A model generated the notes under the pieces. That model searched no databases. It saw nothing but the letters and a program-made list of their open reading frames with translations, and was not told the origin of the DNA. Positions 46,389-53,448 of a DNA stretch of 64,000 nt are shown here, one piece after another. Every line of letters begins with the position of its first letter. Within the stretch, counting starts at the first letter, position 1. The stretch is from NCBI RefSeq assembly GCF_002846575.1, contig NZ_PJND01000007.1, positions 1,798,001-1,862,000 of the forward strand. Direction: 5' to 3'. This DNA is from Flavobacterium lindanitolerans. GTDB taxonomy: Bacteria > Bacteroidota > Bacteroidia > Flavobacteriales > Flavobacteriaceae. The translations under genes and the position numbers were made by a program.

Positions 46389-46422
46389 TAAAAAAATCCC
46401 GAAGTAATTCGGGATTTTTTTA
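46389..46422. terminator. Terminator after rplS
   Basis: Stem 46391-46403 with 46408-46420 (core atcccgaa / ttcgggat, loop gtaa), with A and T tracts on both sides. Confidence 0.92.
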
Positions 46423-46440
46423 TAACTAAAAGACGTTAGA

Positions 46441-46791
46441 TTATCTTCTCTTGTCTTTAATTTTAGCTTTTTTACCTGTAAGTTCTCTGAAGTAGAAAAT
46501 TCTTGCTCTACGAACTTTACCGGTTTTGTTGATTTCAATTTTCTGTAAAGCAGGCATATTCACAGGGAAGATACGCTCAACTCCAACAGAACCAGACATT
46601 TTACGGATTGTAAAAGTTTCAGTCGTTCCAGAACCTCTTCTTTGGATTACAACTCCTTTGAAGAACTGAGTTCTTGTTTTTTCACCTTCTTTAATTTCGT
46701 AGTAAACTGTGATTGTGTCACCAGCTCCGAATTCAGGAAAATCTTTTTTTGTTACAAATTCGTCTTTAACGAATTTCATCAAATCTGCCAT
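46441..46791 (-). CDS. rplS: 50S ribosomal protein L19
   Basis: The 116-residue protein is a standard L19: DTITVYYEIKEGEKTRTQFFKGVVIQRRG, TFTIRKMSGSVGVERIFPV, and the C-terminal RRARIFYFRELTGKKAKIK. It sits at the 30S-50S interface. Transcription probably starts near 46858, after the TATCTTTG box at 46865-46872, leaving a leader of roughly 65 nt with no recognised regulatory fold. trmD, often near rplS in other bacteria, is about 0.9 kb away on the same strand, with a response regulator gene in between. Confidence 0.98.
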   Translation of the reverse strand: MADLMKFVKDEFVTKKDFPEFGAGDTITVYYEIKEGEKTRTQFFKGVVIQRRGSGTTETFTIRKMSGSVGVERIFPVNMPALQKIEINKTGKVRRARIFYFRELTGKKAKIKDKRR

Positions 46792-46864
46792 TTTGTTTGA
46801 TTTAAATATTTGATTATCAGAGCAACATTCACGATTATCGCCAGAGGTTGGTCCAAAGTGGGTG

Positions 46865-46872
46865 CAAAGATA
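46865..46872 (-). promoter_or_regulatory. -7 box TATCTTTG for rplS
   Basis: The minus strand reads TATCTTTG, an exact TAnnTTTG match, 73 nt before the rplS start. Confidence 0.5.
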
Positions 46873-47077
46873 GGAAAAGTTATGAATTATGAAATATGAA
46901 TGGGAGATTTTTTTTATGAAAAATATGAATGAATGAAAGAAGGAGATGGTAAATATAAGTTTGCAGATAGCAGTTTTAAGTTTGCAGATTACATAATTCC
47001 AAGTATTAAAAAGTCATTCCTTAGTAATTCAGGTGATTTGTGTTAAATTTATTTTATAATATTCGATTAATTATCAC

Positions 47078-47085
47078 TATCTTTG
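47078..47085 (+). promoter_or_regulatory. -7 box TATCTTTG for the response regulator gene
   Basis: An exact TAnnTTTG match, giving a leader of about 110 nt that contains the inverted repeat at 47148-47195. Confidence 0.5.
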
Positions 47086-47147
47086 AATAATTATTAAATC
47101 GGATTTACCGAAAGCTACTTTCTAAGCGAAACTTTCTAAACCTCTTA

Positions 47148-47195
47148 AAGATTTTCTTTCAAACTAACTTTTTGCAAGTTCGCAAAGAAAATCTT
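47148..47195 (+). promoter_or_regulatory. Inverted repeat in the response regulator leader
   Basis: Perfect 12-bp arms (47148-47159 AAGATTTTCTTT and 47184-47195 AAAGAAAATCTT) enclose a nested 5-bp pair (AACTT/AAGTT). The right arm ends 7 nt before the ATG, so in RNA the hairpin would sit over the ribosome entry region. No T tract follows. It may be an operator or translation-control element. Confidence 0.5.
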
Positions 47196-47202
47196 ATTGG
47201 TT

Positions 47203-47613
47203 ATGTCAAAAAACATTTATCTCGCAGATGATGACTGCGATGATGTCGAATTTTTCAAGGATGCGCTAAATGAAATAACTTTTGACTTCCATCTTACGAT
47301 TTCCAGCAACGGACAGGAGCTTCTGGATAAGCTCCATAACAGCTGTCTGCTTCCTGATATAATCTTTATCGACCTAAACATGCCTATAATGGACGGTTTT
47401 GAAGCCCTATCCCTGATAAAAACGGATGAAGTCTTAAATTCAATACCTACGGTAATATATTCTACAAGTTCAAACATGAACCACATTACAAAAGCCTATG
47501 AACTGGGAGCAAGCTCATATTTCAAGAAGCCTTCCGATTTCAAATCATTAAAAAATGAGCTTGAAAAGGTTTTGTTAATTGACTGGAAAAATTTTATACA
47601 ATCTATAGAATAG
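47203..47613 (+). CDS. Single-domain response regulator
   Basis: The 136-residue protein is a stand-alone receiver. The acidic pocket is ADDDCDD at 8-14, the phosphate acceptor is Asp57 in FIDLNMPIMDGF, the switch Thr/Ser is in VIYSTSSN, and the conserved Lys is in SYFKKPSDF. It has no output domain, so it should signal by protein contact, as Rcp1- or CheY-like receivers do. No histidine kinase gene is adjacent, so the partner is unknown. The start is the ATG at 47203; a TTG two codons earlier is less likely. A hairpin-forming inverted repeat lies just upstream. Confidence 0.92.
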   Translation: MSKNIYLADDDCDDVEFFKDALNEITFDFHLTISSNGQELLDKLHNSCLLPDIIFIDLNMPIMDGFEALSLIKTDEVLNSIPTVIYSTSSNMNHITKAYELGASSYFKKPSDFKSLKNELEKVLLIDWKNFIQSIE

Positions 47614-47691
47614 GTTAGCCATTAAAAAGCCACTTCAACAGGGGTAAAATTTAATTTTGCTTTTACGGGTGGTTGCTAGTCGTCTGCCTTC

Positions 47692-47720
47692 TGAAATCTA
47701 AAATCTAAAATCTGAAATCT
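47692..47720. repeat. Tandem AAATCT repeat at the trmD stop
   Basis: Units of aaatcta / aaatctg (about four copies) run up to and into the trmD stop codon at 47719-47721. It is a satellite-like tract with no hairpin. Confidence 0.7.
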
Positions 47721-48396
47721 ACCTATCCAGCAAATCCGGTCTTCTATTCTTCGTATGCTCAAAAGCTTTGTCCTCGCGCCATTGGTCAATTTTGGCAAAA
47801 TGCCCGCTTAGCAAAATATCCGGTACTTTCCAGCCTTTGTAGTCGGAAGGTCGCGTGTAGATTGGCGGCGATAACAGGTTGTCTTGAAAACTGTCTGTCA
47901 AGGCTGAGGTTTCATCACTTAATACACCCGGAATCAGTCGGATTAAAGCGTCAGACAATACAATAGCTCCTAATTCTCCACCCGAAAGCACATAATCTCC
48001 AATCGAAATTTCCTTTGTAATCAGGTGGTCACGAACCCTTTGGTCGACACCTTTATAATGACCACATAAAATAATAATGTTTTCTAATGACGACATCTTA
48101 TTGGCCATGCCCTGATTTAGGGTTTCTCCGTCCGGAGTCATGTAGATGATTTCATCATAGTTGCGTTCGCTTTTAAGCTTTGCAATACAATCATCGATAG
48201 GCTGAATCATCATTACCATTCCGGCACCTCCGCCAAACTGATAATCGTCAACATTCTTCTGTTTATTTGTTGTATAGTCTCTCAAATTATGAAAATGGAC
48301 TTCTACCAGTCCTTTGTCAATCGCTCTTTTCATGATAGAGGCTTCGAAAGGGCTTCTTAATAATTCGGGAAGTACGGTGATAATGTCGATTCTCAT
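47719..48396 (-). CDS. trmD: tRNA (guanine37-N1)-methyltransferase
   Basis: The 225-residue SPOUT enzyme methylates G37 of tRNAs reading CNN codons. Markers are the N-terminal [40 protein letters not shown], the deep-knot AdoMet region [34 protein letters not shown], and [23 protein letters not shown]. Size is standard. It is flanked on both sides by AAATCT-type satellite repeats and is separated from rplS, a frequent neighbour elsewhere. It probably acts as a monocistronic leftward gene here. Confidence 0.97.
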   Translation of the reverse strand: MRIDIITVLPELLRSPFEASIMKRAIDKGLVEVHFHNLRDYTTNKQKNVDDYQFGGGAGMVMMIQPIDDCIAKLKSERNYDEIIYMTPDGETLNQGMANKMSSLENIIILCGHYKGVDQRVRDHLITKEISIGDYVLSGGELGAIVLSDALIRLIPGVLSDETSALTDSFQDNLLSPPIYTRPSDYKGWKVPDILLSGHFAKIDQWREDKAFEHTKNRRPDLLDR

Positions 48397-48404
48397 TTTG
48401 GGGT

Positions 48405-48461
48405 TTAGGATTTTAGATTTAGGATTTGTGATTTCAGTTCAGAAATCTTAAATCACAAATC
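48405..48461. repeat. AAATC-type repeat with an inverted pair upstream of trmD
   Basis: Degenerate units of ttaggattttaga and ttaggatttgtgattt are followed by the exact inverted copy aaatcacaaatc (48450-48461, pairing with 48423-48434). It is the reverse-oriented counterpart of the tract at 47692-47720. Confidence 0.65.
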
Positions 48462-48471
48462 AAATATTATT

Positions 48472-48921
48472 TTAAGCTCCGAATTGTTTTAAATGGTGGT
48501 CCAGGTGTTTCCATTGCATATAATCCCATTCTTCGGTAGTAAGATTTCCGAAAAAAGGATGCTTTGGGTTTTTTATCGCTTTTGGACCTTCGTTGGCAAA
48601 TTTTGAAATCAGGGAAATCAGTTCTGTTTTTGACTGTTCAAAATCAGGATGTCCCTTAACGACAAATTCTTTAGCTGTAGGAAGGTTTCTTTTGATAGGG
48701 TTTTTGCTGGTCACACTTTTTTTGGCCAATTTTCCAAATAGCAGGCCCATAAACCCAACTTTAATTTTTAGTTCTCCAAAAGCAACCTTGATGGGCATCT
48801 GGCAATGCACAAGCATCTGGCTTACATTCATCGTTCCCCATTCATTATGAGTAATTGGAGTGAGCGTCTCAATGCGCTCAATTAGTTTCTTATTTCCTTC
48901 TGGATGAAAAATGCTGTTCAT
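48472..48921 (-). CDS. DUF1569 (DinB-like) protein
   Basis: The 149-residue protein fits DUF1569 of the DinB-like four-helix fold: IERIETLTPITHNEWGTMNVSQMLVHCQMPIKVAFGE, then a C-terminal LTTEEWDYMQWKHLDHHLKQFG. The His residues (LVHC, HLDHH) sit where DinB-like proteins bind a divalent metal. The role in the family is not established; some relatives are thiol-S-transferases. It is cytoplasmic and a single gene, divergent from the PPIase gene. Confidence 0.87.
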   Translation of the reverse strand: MNSIFHPEGNKKLIERIETLTPITHNEWGTMNVSQMLVHCQMPIKVAFGELKIKVGFMGLLFGKLAKKSVTSKNPIKRNLPTAKEFVVKGHPDFEQSKTELISLISKFANEGPKAIKNPKHPFFGNLTTEEWDYMQWKHLDHHLKQFGA

Positions 48922-49045
48922 GTGGTTGGTTATTTTATTTCAGAACGGAGAATTCTCTTTTTTCTGTGACGCAAATTTAAGTAAATACCTAGTTTCTTTG
49001 TTTGACCCAGGTCATTAATTGTATTTATTTTCACATTTTAATTCG

Positions 49046-49053
49046 TAATTTTG
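49046..49053 (+). promoter_or_regulatory. -7 box TAATTTTG for the cytoplasmic cyclophilin-FKBP gene
   Basis: An exact TAnnTTTG match 26 nt before the ATG at 49080. Confidence 0.5.
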
Positions 49054-49079
49054 CGTGATTCAAAAATAAAACTAATAAA

Positions 49080-50012
49080 ATGGAAAACGGAATATACGCA
49101 AAATTCAATACTCCAAAAGGGGCAATCTTAGTGAAATTGACTCATGATATGACGCCTGGAACTGTAGGTAACTTTGTTGGATTGGCTGAAGGAAATTTAG
49201 AAAATAAATCAAGACCACAAGGAAAGCCTTATTATGACGGGCTTAAATTTCACCGCGTGATTCCTGATTTCATGATTCAGGGAGGTTGTCCGCAAGGAAC
49301 AGGAACGGGTGGTCCTGGTTACCAGTTCGACGATGAATTCCATCCGGAATTGAAACACGATAAGCCTGGTGTATTGTCTATGGCTAATTCAGGTCCGGGT
49401 TCTAACGGTTCACAATTTTTTATCACGCATGTTCCAACCAGTTGGCTGGATAACAAACATACTGTTTTTGGCCATGTGGTAGAAGGACAGGATGTTGTGG
49501 ATGCGATTGCTCAAGGCGATGAGATCCAAAGTATTGAAATTATCCGCGAAGGAGACGAGGCTAAAAAATGGAATGCTATTGAGGCTTTCAGAGTATTTGA
49601 AGGTTCCCGTGCAAAACGCGAAGCACAGGCTAGAGAAGAAGCCGAAGCCAAAATGGAAAAATTGGCTGCAGGATTCGATAAGACCGAAAGCGGACTCCGT
49701 TATAAAATGATTCAAAAAGGGAATGGTAAAAAAGCAGAAAACGGCAAAGTGGTTTCTGTTCATTATACAGGACAGTTGGAAGATGGAAAAGTATTCGATT
49801 CTTCTTATCCAAGAAAAAAGCCTATTGAATTTCCTTTAGGAAAAGGCCATGTAATTGAAGGATGGGATGAAGGGATCGCTTTGCTTCAGGTTGGAGACAA
49901 GGCTCGTTTTGTTATACCATCACATTTAGGGTATGGTTCTCGCGGTGCCGGAGGTGTTATTCCTCCAAATGCTACTCTGGTTTTTGACGTAGAATTAATG
50001 GATGTAAAATAA
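49080..50012 (+). CDS. Cyclophilin-FKBP fusion peptidyl-prolyl isomerase, cytoplasmic
   Basis: The 310-residue protein has the same domain order as the two genes at 5.7-8.1 kb but no signal peptide, so it should stay in the cytoplasm. The cyclophilin part (about 1-160) has [24 protein letters not shown] and [11 protein letters not shown]. The FKBP part (about 205-310) has [19 protein letters not shown] and the intact pocket Trp in [12 protein letters not shown], followed by [18 protein letters not shown]. It lacks the ~18-residue FKBP insert of the exported paralogues. A terminator closes the gene. Confidence 0.94.
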   Translation: MENGIYAKFNTPKGAILVKLTHDMTPGTVGNFVGLAEGNLENKSRPQGKPYYDGLKFHRVIPDFMIQGGCPQGTGTGGPGYQFDDEFHPELKHDKPGVLSMANSGPGSNGSQFFITHVPTSWLDNKHTVFGHVVEGQDVVDAIAQGDEIQSIEIIREGDEAKKWNAIEAFRVFEGSRAKREAQAREEAEAKMEKLAAGFDKTESGLRYKMIQKGNGKKAENGKVVSVHYTGQLEDGKVFDSSYPRKKPIEFPLGKGHVIEGWDEGIALLQVGDKARFVIPSHLGYGSRGAGGVIPPNATLVFDVELMDVK

Positions 50013-50035
50013 TCAGATTTCGATTTATAGTTGTT

Positions 50036-50064
50036 AAAAGCACCTCATTCGGGGTGCTTTTTTC
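50036..50064 (+). terminator. Terminator after the cytoplasmic PPIase
   Basis: Stem 50036-50044 with 50053-50061 (aaaagcacc / ggtgctttt) followed by T residues. Confidence 0.88.
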
Positions 50065-50113
50065 TTGGAATGCTATTTGCTTTTGTATTTTTGCCATTAC
50101 TAATATTCATCCG

Positions 50114-50653
50114 ATGCGTTTTTTATTTTTTATTCTTTTTCTGTTTTCACTTTCTTCAAAAGCCCAGGTTGCTCAGCATTGCGGTTATGATTTTACGTCT
50201 TATTTTGTATTGAATGTGCACGAAGCAGGCAAAAAAGAGAATATTCCCGGATTAAAAATTACAATTATCAACGGCCTGGGTCTTGATTTGCTGAATATCA
50301 ATAACCTATACAGCTGGACAAGTGCCGGAAAACCATTGACTTTTATGGCCAATTATAAAGTGGACGATAAGGGCAATAGAATAACAAGCGATTCTAAAGT
50401 TTCAAAAGAACGCTGGTTTTTTCCTTTCGCAAAAGACAATTACCTGCTTTCTGTTAAAAACACGTTTCCGGGTGATGATTTTAGTTTGAAAGTTGAAGAT
50501 GTTGACGGTGAGGAAAATGGAGGTCATTTTAAAACGCAAATCGTTAAGCTAAATAGCTTTAATATGTATGTGTTATGTTCCAGCAAGGCTCGTGAAGTAC
50601 AGTTTGGCCCTAAAATGAACCGTCCGATTGATATTGTGTTGGAAAAGAAATAA
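50114..50653 (+). CDS. Exported protein of unknown function
   Basis: The start is set at the ATG 50114, giving MRFLFFILFLFSLSSKAQVA, a signal peptide; the longer frame upstream runs through the terminator and is not used. The mature protein is about 160 residues and rich in Lys and Asn. It reads VAQHCGYDFTSYFVLNVHEAG and KKENIPGLKITIINGLGLDLLN near the start and a single internal Cys (MYVLCSSKAREVQFGP) near the end. The pattern of alternating strands suggests a beta sandwich with a peptidase-regulatory-like topology, but no family is recognised. Monocistronic. Confidence 0.72.
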   Translation: MRFLFFILFLFSLSSKAQVAQHCGYDFTSYFVLNVHEAGKKENIPGLKITIINGLGLDLLNINNLYSWTSAGKPLTFMANYKVDDKGNRITSDSKVSKERWFFPFAKDNYLLSVKNTFPGDDFSLKVEDVDGEENGGHFKTQIVKLNSFNMYVLCSSKAREVQFGPKMNRPIDIVLEKK

Positions 50654-50710
50654 ATGACTGTAGGAAAGTTTATGCCTGATAGTAACATCCATTATTTCTA
50701 GATTAAGAAT

Positions 50711-50768
50711 TTTGCGGCTCTGCGCCTTTGCGTGAAATAGTTGCTCGCAAAGTCGCAGAGCAGAAAAG
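50711..50768 (-). repeat. Dispersed palindromic element, copy C (inverted)
   Basis: Left arm 50711-50732 (with GGCTCTGCGCCTTTGCG), 13-nt loop tgaaatagttgct, right arm 50746-50768 (CGCAAAGTCGCAGAGC then agaaaag). The loop is the exact reverse complement of the copy A loop, so the element lies in the opposite orientation. It stands between a secreted protein gene and a convergent thioredoxin-like gene. Confidence 0.85.
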
Positions 50769-50805
50769 CAAGAAAAGAAATTTTCAGATAATCAAGAACA
50801 AATAA

Positions 50806-51360
50806 TTATTTCCACTTAATATTACAGCCCAAACTTGGCTTTTGGATTTCTGGCAGACTTCTGTTGTAAATCAGGGCGTCGATTGCATTTCGCAGGTCGC
50901 TGCCGCTTAAAGGAATTCCGTTTGAAGGTCGGGAATCGTCCAGTTGTCCCCGATAAAATAATTTGTCCTGCGAATCAAAAAGATAAAAATCAGGGGTACA
51001 GGCTGCATCAAAAGCTTTGGCCACTTCCTGAGTTTCGTCATAGAGATAGGGAAAGTCAAAACTGTTGCTGAAAGCAAATTCAGTCATCATTTCCGGTCCG
51101 TCCTGCGGATATTTTTCAACATCATTACTGCTAATTGCAATAATTCCGATACCTTGTACGCGGTAATCATTGGCAACCATCAAAATTTCCGGCAAGGCAT
51201 GGATAACATAAGGGCAGTGGTTGCAGATAAACATAACCAAAGTGCCTTTTTTGCCTTTCAGGTCATCAAAAGAATAGTAAAAATTAGAATTGGTATCTTT
51301 TAGCCTGAATTGTGGAGCAGAAGTCCCAAGAGGGAGCATGTTTGATGGTGTTTTTGCCAT
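50806..51360 (-). CDS. Thioredoxin/AhpC-TSA-like redox protein
   Basis: The 184-residue protein has the thioredoxin-like fold with the active-site CxxC as FICNHCPYVIHALPEI, preceded by the typical FRLKDTNSNFYYSFDDLKGKKGTLVM. The C-terminal half includes CTPDFYLFDSQDKLFYRGQLD, with the cis-Pro element, and an additional Cys at SLGCNIKWK. This is the group that databases call thioredoxin family or peroxiredoxin-like. No signal peptide, so it is likely a cytoplasmic thiol enzyme. The real substrate is unknown. Confidence 0.9.
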   Translation of the reverse strand: MAKTPSNMLPLGTSAPQFRLKDTNSNFYYSFDDLKGKKGTLVMFICNHCPYVIHALPEILMVANDYRVQGIGIIAISSNDVEKYPQDGPEMMTEFAFSNSFDFPYLYDETQEVAKAFDAACTPDFYLFDSQDKLFYRGQLDDSRPSNGIPLSGSDLRNAIDALIYNRSLPEIQKPSLGCNIKWK

Positions 51361-51446
51361 GGCAGTTGAAATAAAATTTGAGCTTTAAATATAGGCAGAA
51401 ATTTTCGAAATTTGAAAAACAGTATTTAGAATAGAAAATTAAAATT

Positions 51447-51800
51447 ATGAATTCAGAATTACAGAATAATTTATCATGGTCCGAATTTGAAAGAGTAGAA
51501 ATGAGGGTTGGAACCATTATAGAAGCGAATGATTTTCCGGAAGCCAGAAAGCCGGCTTATCAGCTGGTTATTGATTTTGGTGCCGAAATTGGAATCAGAA
51601 AGACTTCCGCCCAAATTACCAAACATTATGAAAAGGCTGATTTAGTGGGCAGGCAAATTGTTTCCGTTGTAAATTTTCCTAAAAAACAGATTGGCAAATT
51701 CATGAGCGAATGCCTGGTTTTAGGAGCAGTAGGCGAGGAAGGTTCTGTTATTTTATTGTCTCCGGATTTCAAGGTCGAAAATGGTTTGAGAATTGGCTAA
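51447..51800 (+). CDS. csaA: tRNA-binding protein CsaA-like
   Basis: The 117-residue protein is a stand-alone tRNA-binding OB fold of the CsaA type: FERVEMRVGTIIEANDFPEARKPAYQLVIDFGAEIGIRKTSAQIT, then LVGRQIVSVVNFPKKQIGKFMSECLVLG. Length and segments match CsaA, described as a secretion chaperone in Bacillus subtilis and related to the MetRS C-terminal domain. In the cytoplasm it binds tRNA or unfolded proteins. It is monocistronic and ends at a terminator. Confidence 0.93.
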   Translation: MNSELQNNLSWSEFERVEMRVGTIIEANDFPEARKPAYQLVIDFGAEIGIRKTSAQITKHYEKADLVGRQIVSVVNFPKKQIGKFMSECLVLGAVGEEGSVILLSPDFKVENGLRIG

Positions 51801-51831
51801 AAAAAACAGCCTCTTGTGAGGCTGTTTTTAT
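51800..51831. terminator. Bidirectional terminator between csaA and the WG-repeat gene
   Basis: Stem 51802-51813 with 51818-51829 (core acagcctc / gaggctgt, loop ttgt), A and T tracts on both sides. Confidence 0.92.
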
Positions 51832-51852
51832 ATAAAACAGTATCGAATTGAA

Positions 51853-52893
51853 TTAGTTGACTGTTTGTCCTTGTTTATTAATGTAAAAAACATCATTGCC
51901 TTTTCTGACTTCTGCTTTTCCATTTCTGAAATTTTCAGCCCTAGTATATTTTGTAAACGGAATGATTAATTTTCCTGTGGTGTCAACATATCCAGATTCT
52001 CCTTTGTCTGTAACGATTAATGCCAGACCTTCACTGAAAAAATTGGCCTTGATGTAGATGCATGGAACGATTTCTTTCCCTTTTTTATTGATAAAACCCC
52101 ATTTATTGTCTATCTGGACTCTTGCCAATCCGGATTGGTCACTGTCAAAACTACCCATTCCATCATAAATTAAGGGAGCTATAACTTTTCCGGTCTTATC
52201 AATCAGTCCACATTTGTTGTGGTTTCTGACAATGGCTATGCCGCCTTTGAAATCATCTGCTATATCATAAATAAAAGGAACAACTGTTTTTCCTGTTTTG
52301 TCTACATAACCACGCTTTGAGCCTTTTGTGGCTGCTGCCAGTCCATCTTTAAAGAAGCCAATTTCATCATAGATGCAAGGAACGACTTCTTGTCCTTTTT
52401 GATTAAGGGTTCCAAATTTCCCGTCTTTTCGAACCCGAGTCATACCTTCTGAAGAAAAGCCGGCTGTTTCATACATAAAAGGAATGCTTTCTTTACCCGA
52501 AGCATCAATACGCCCCCATTTCTCTCCTTTTCTTACCCAGGCATAACCTTCTGAAAAACCTTTGGCTTCGTCATAAATACATGGAATTACTTCTTTACCG
52601 GATTTGTTTGCAAAACCATATAAATTTTCTTTTTTGACCATCGCTCTATTTTCGGTAAAACCTGATACTGTCATATCATAAATAAGAGGGACAATAACGG
52701 TTCCGGTGCTGTCGATTATTCCTGAAGATTTGCCGTCTGTGACAGAAGCATAACCTTTAAAGAAATATTGGATATTGTAGTTCTTGTCTTCGGGCGTGAA
52801 CTTTTGTGTTTTTGTGTCGTAAGTCCCGGCAATTTTGGTTTGTGCAAGAAGACAATTGCTTAAAAACAGGAATAGGACAGAGAGATATTTCAT
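51853..52893 (-). CDS. WG-repeat exported protein
   Basis: The 346-residue protein has a signal peptide (ending LSNCLLAQ) and about eight WG/WG-like repeats of ~35-40 residues, in which GxxDxxGKxVIPxIYDxxxxFSEGxAxVxKxxKxG recurs. Examples are GFANKSGKEVIPCIYDEAKG, GRIDASGKESIPFMYE, GYVDKTGKTVVPFIYDIADD and GFINKKGKEIVPCIY. The repeats should stack into an extended beta solenoid-like protein. Such proteins are common in Bacteroidetes and have no fixed role. It ends in a terminator shared with csaA. Confidence 0.92.
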   Translation of the reverse strand: MKYLSVLFLFLSNCLLAQTKIAGTYDTKTQKFTPEDKNYNIQYFFKGYASVTDGKSSGIIDSTGTVIVPLIYDMTVSGFTENRAMVKKENLYGFANKSGKEVIPCIYDEAKGFSEGYAWVRKGEKWGRIDASGKESIPFMYETAGFSSEGMTRVRKDGKFGTLNQKGQEVVPCIYDEIGFFKDGLAAATKGSKRGYVDKTGKTVVPFIYDIADDFKGGIAIVRNHNKCGLIDKTGKVIAPLIYDGMGSFDSDQSGLARVQIDNKWGFINKKGKEIVPCIYIKANFFSEGLALIVTDKGESGYVDTTGKLIIPFTKYTRAENFRNGKAEVRKGNDVFYINKQGQTVN

Positions 52894-52950
52894 GTGGGGT
52901 TTGTTATGATGTTAGGTTTGAAAAGAAAGTAACCAGAATCTTGTATAAAC

Positions 52951-52986
52951 AAAAAATTCCCGAAAGGTCATTTCGGGAATTTTTTA
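52951..52986. terminator. Terminator after the DUF3276 gene
   Basis: Stem 52952-52965 with 52971-52984 (core attcccgaaa / tttcgggaat, loop ggtca), bounded by A and T runs. Confidence 0.9.
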
Positions 52987-52998
52987 GTATCGTATAGA

Positions 52999-53376
52999 TT
53001 AAATATCGTCAAAGTCAATATCCGTAAAGCTTGCTGTTGCAGTAGTTTCAGCGGTAGCTTTTTCAGTATAAAACTCTTTTTTGAAATCTTTTTGGTGTCT
53101 TTCTGAAATTACTTCTTCGCCTTTGTGGTTCAAGACATAGGAAGTCATTTCTTCTAAGATTTCTGAAAAGGCAGCAAAATCTTCTTTATAAAGGTAGATT
53201 TTGTGTTTTTTAAAATGAAAAGAGCCGTCTTCTTCAGTGAATTTTTTGCTTTCCGTAATTGTGATATAATAGTCGTCAGCTTTAGTGGCTCTAACGTCGA
53301 AGAAATATGTTCTTCTTCCCGCTCTCAATACTTTAGAAAAAATCTCTTCTTTTTCTAGCATGTCATTTTCTCTCAT
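52999..53376 (-). CDS. DUF3276 (PUR-alpha-like) single-strand nucleic acid binding protein
   Basis: The 125-residue protein has the PUR repeat core RAGRRTYFFDVRATKADDYYITITESKK and FHFKKHKIYLYKEDFAAFSEILEEM, then an acidic tail (TATASFTDIDFDDI). This family, DUF3276, is widespread in Bacteroidetes and resembles PUR-alpha, which binds purine-rich single-stranded DNA or RNA. The start may be MRENDMLEK or five residues later. It lies 72 nt downstream of the ABC exporter gene on the same strand and could be cotranscribed, ending at its own terminator. Confidence 0.92.
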   Translation of the reverse strand: MRENDMLEKEEIFSKVLRAGRRTYFFDVRATKADDYYITITESKKFTEEDGSFHFKKHKIYLYKEDFAAFSEILEEMTSYVLNHKGEEVISERHQKDFKKEFYTEKATAETTATASFTDIDFDDI

Positions 53377-53448
53377 AATCCGTCGTTCAAATGGTTTGTG
53401 TTATCTGGAAACCAAAAATCTAAAAAATAGCTGAATTAAACAACATTT

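Larger units (their letters stand above)
46792..47202. other. 411-bp intergenic region upstream of rplS and of the response regulator gene
   Basis: Two divergent promoters are here: TATCTTTG on the minus strand for rplS (46865-46872) and TATCTTTG on the plus strand (47078-47085). Between them lie degenerate AT repeats (tatgaattatgaaatatgaat; aagtttgcagat twice). An inverted repeat precedes the response regulator start. No supported ORF or RNA gene. Confidence 0.6.

Noticed and set aside
46792..46865. Regulatory RNA in the rplS leader
   Set aside because: The ~65-nt leader has no recognisable ribosomal-protein leader fold and I cannot support a named motif.
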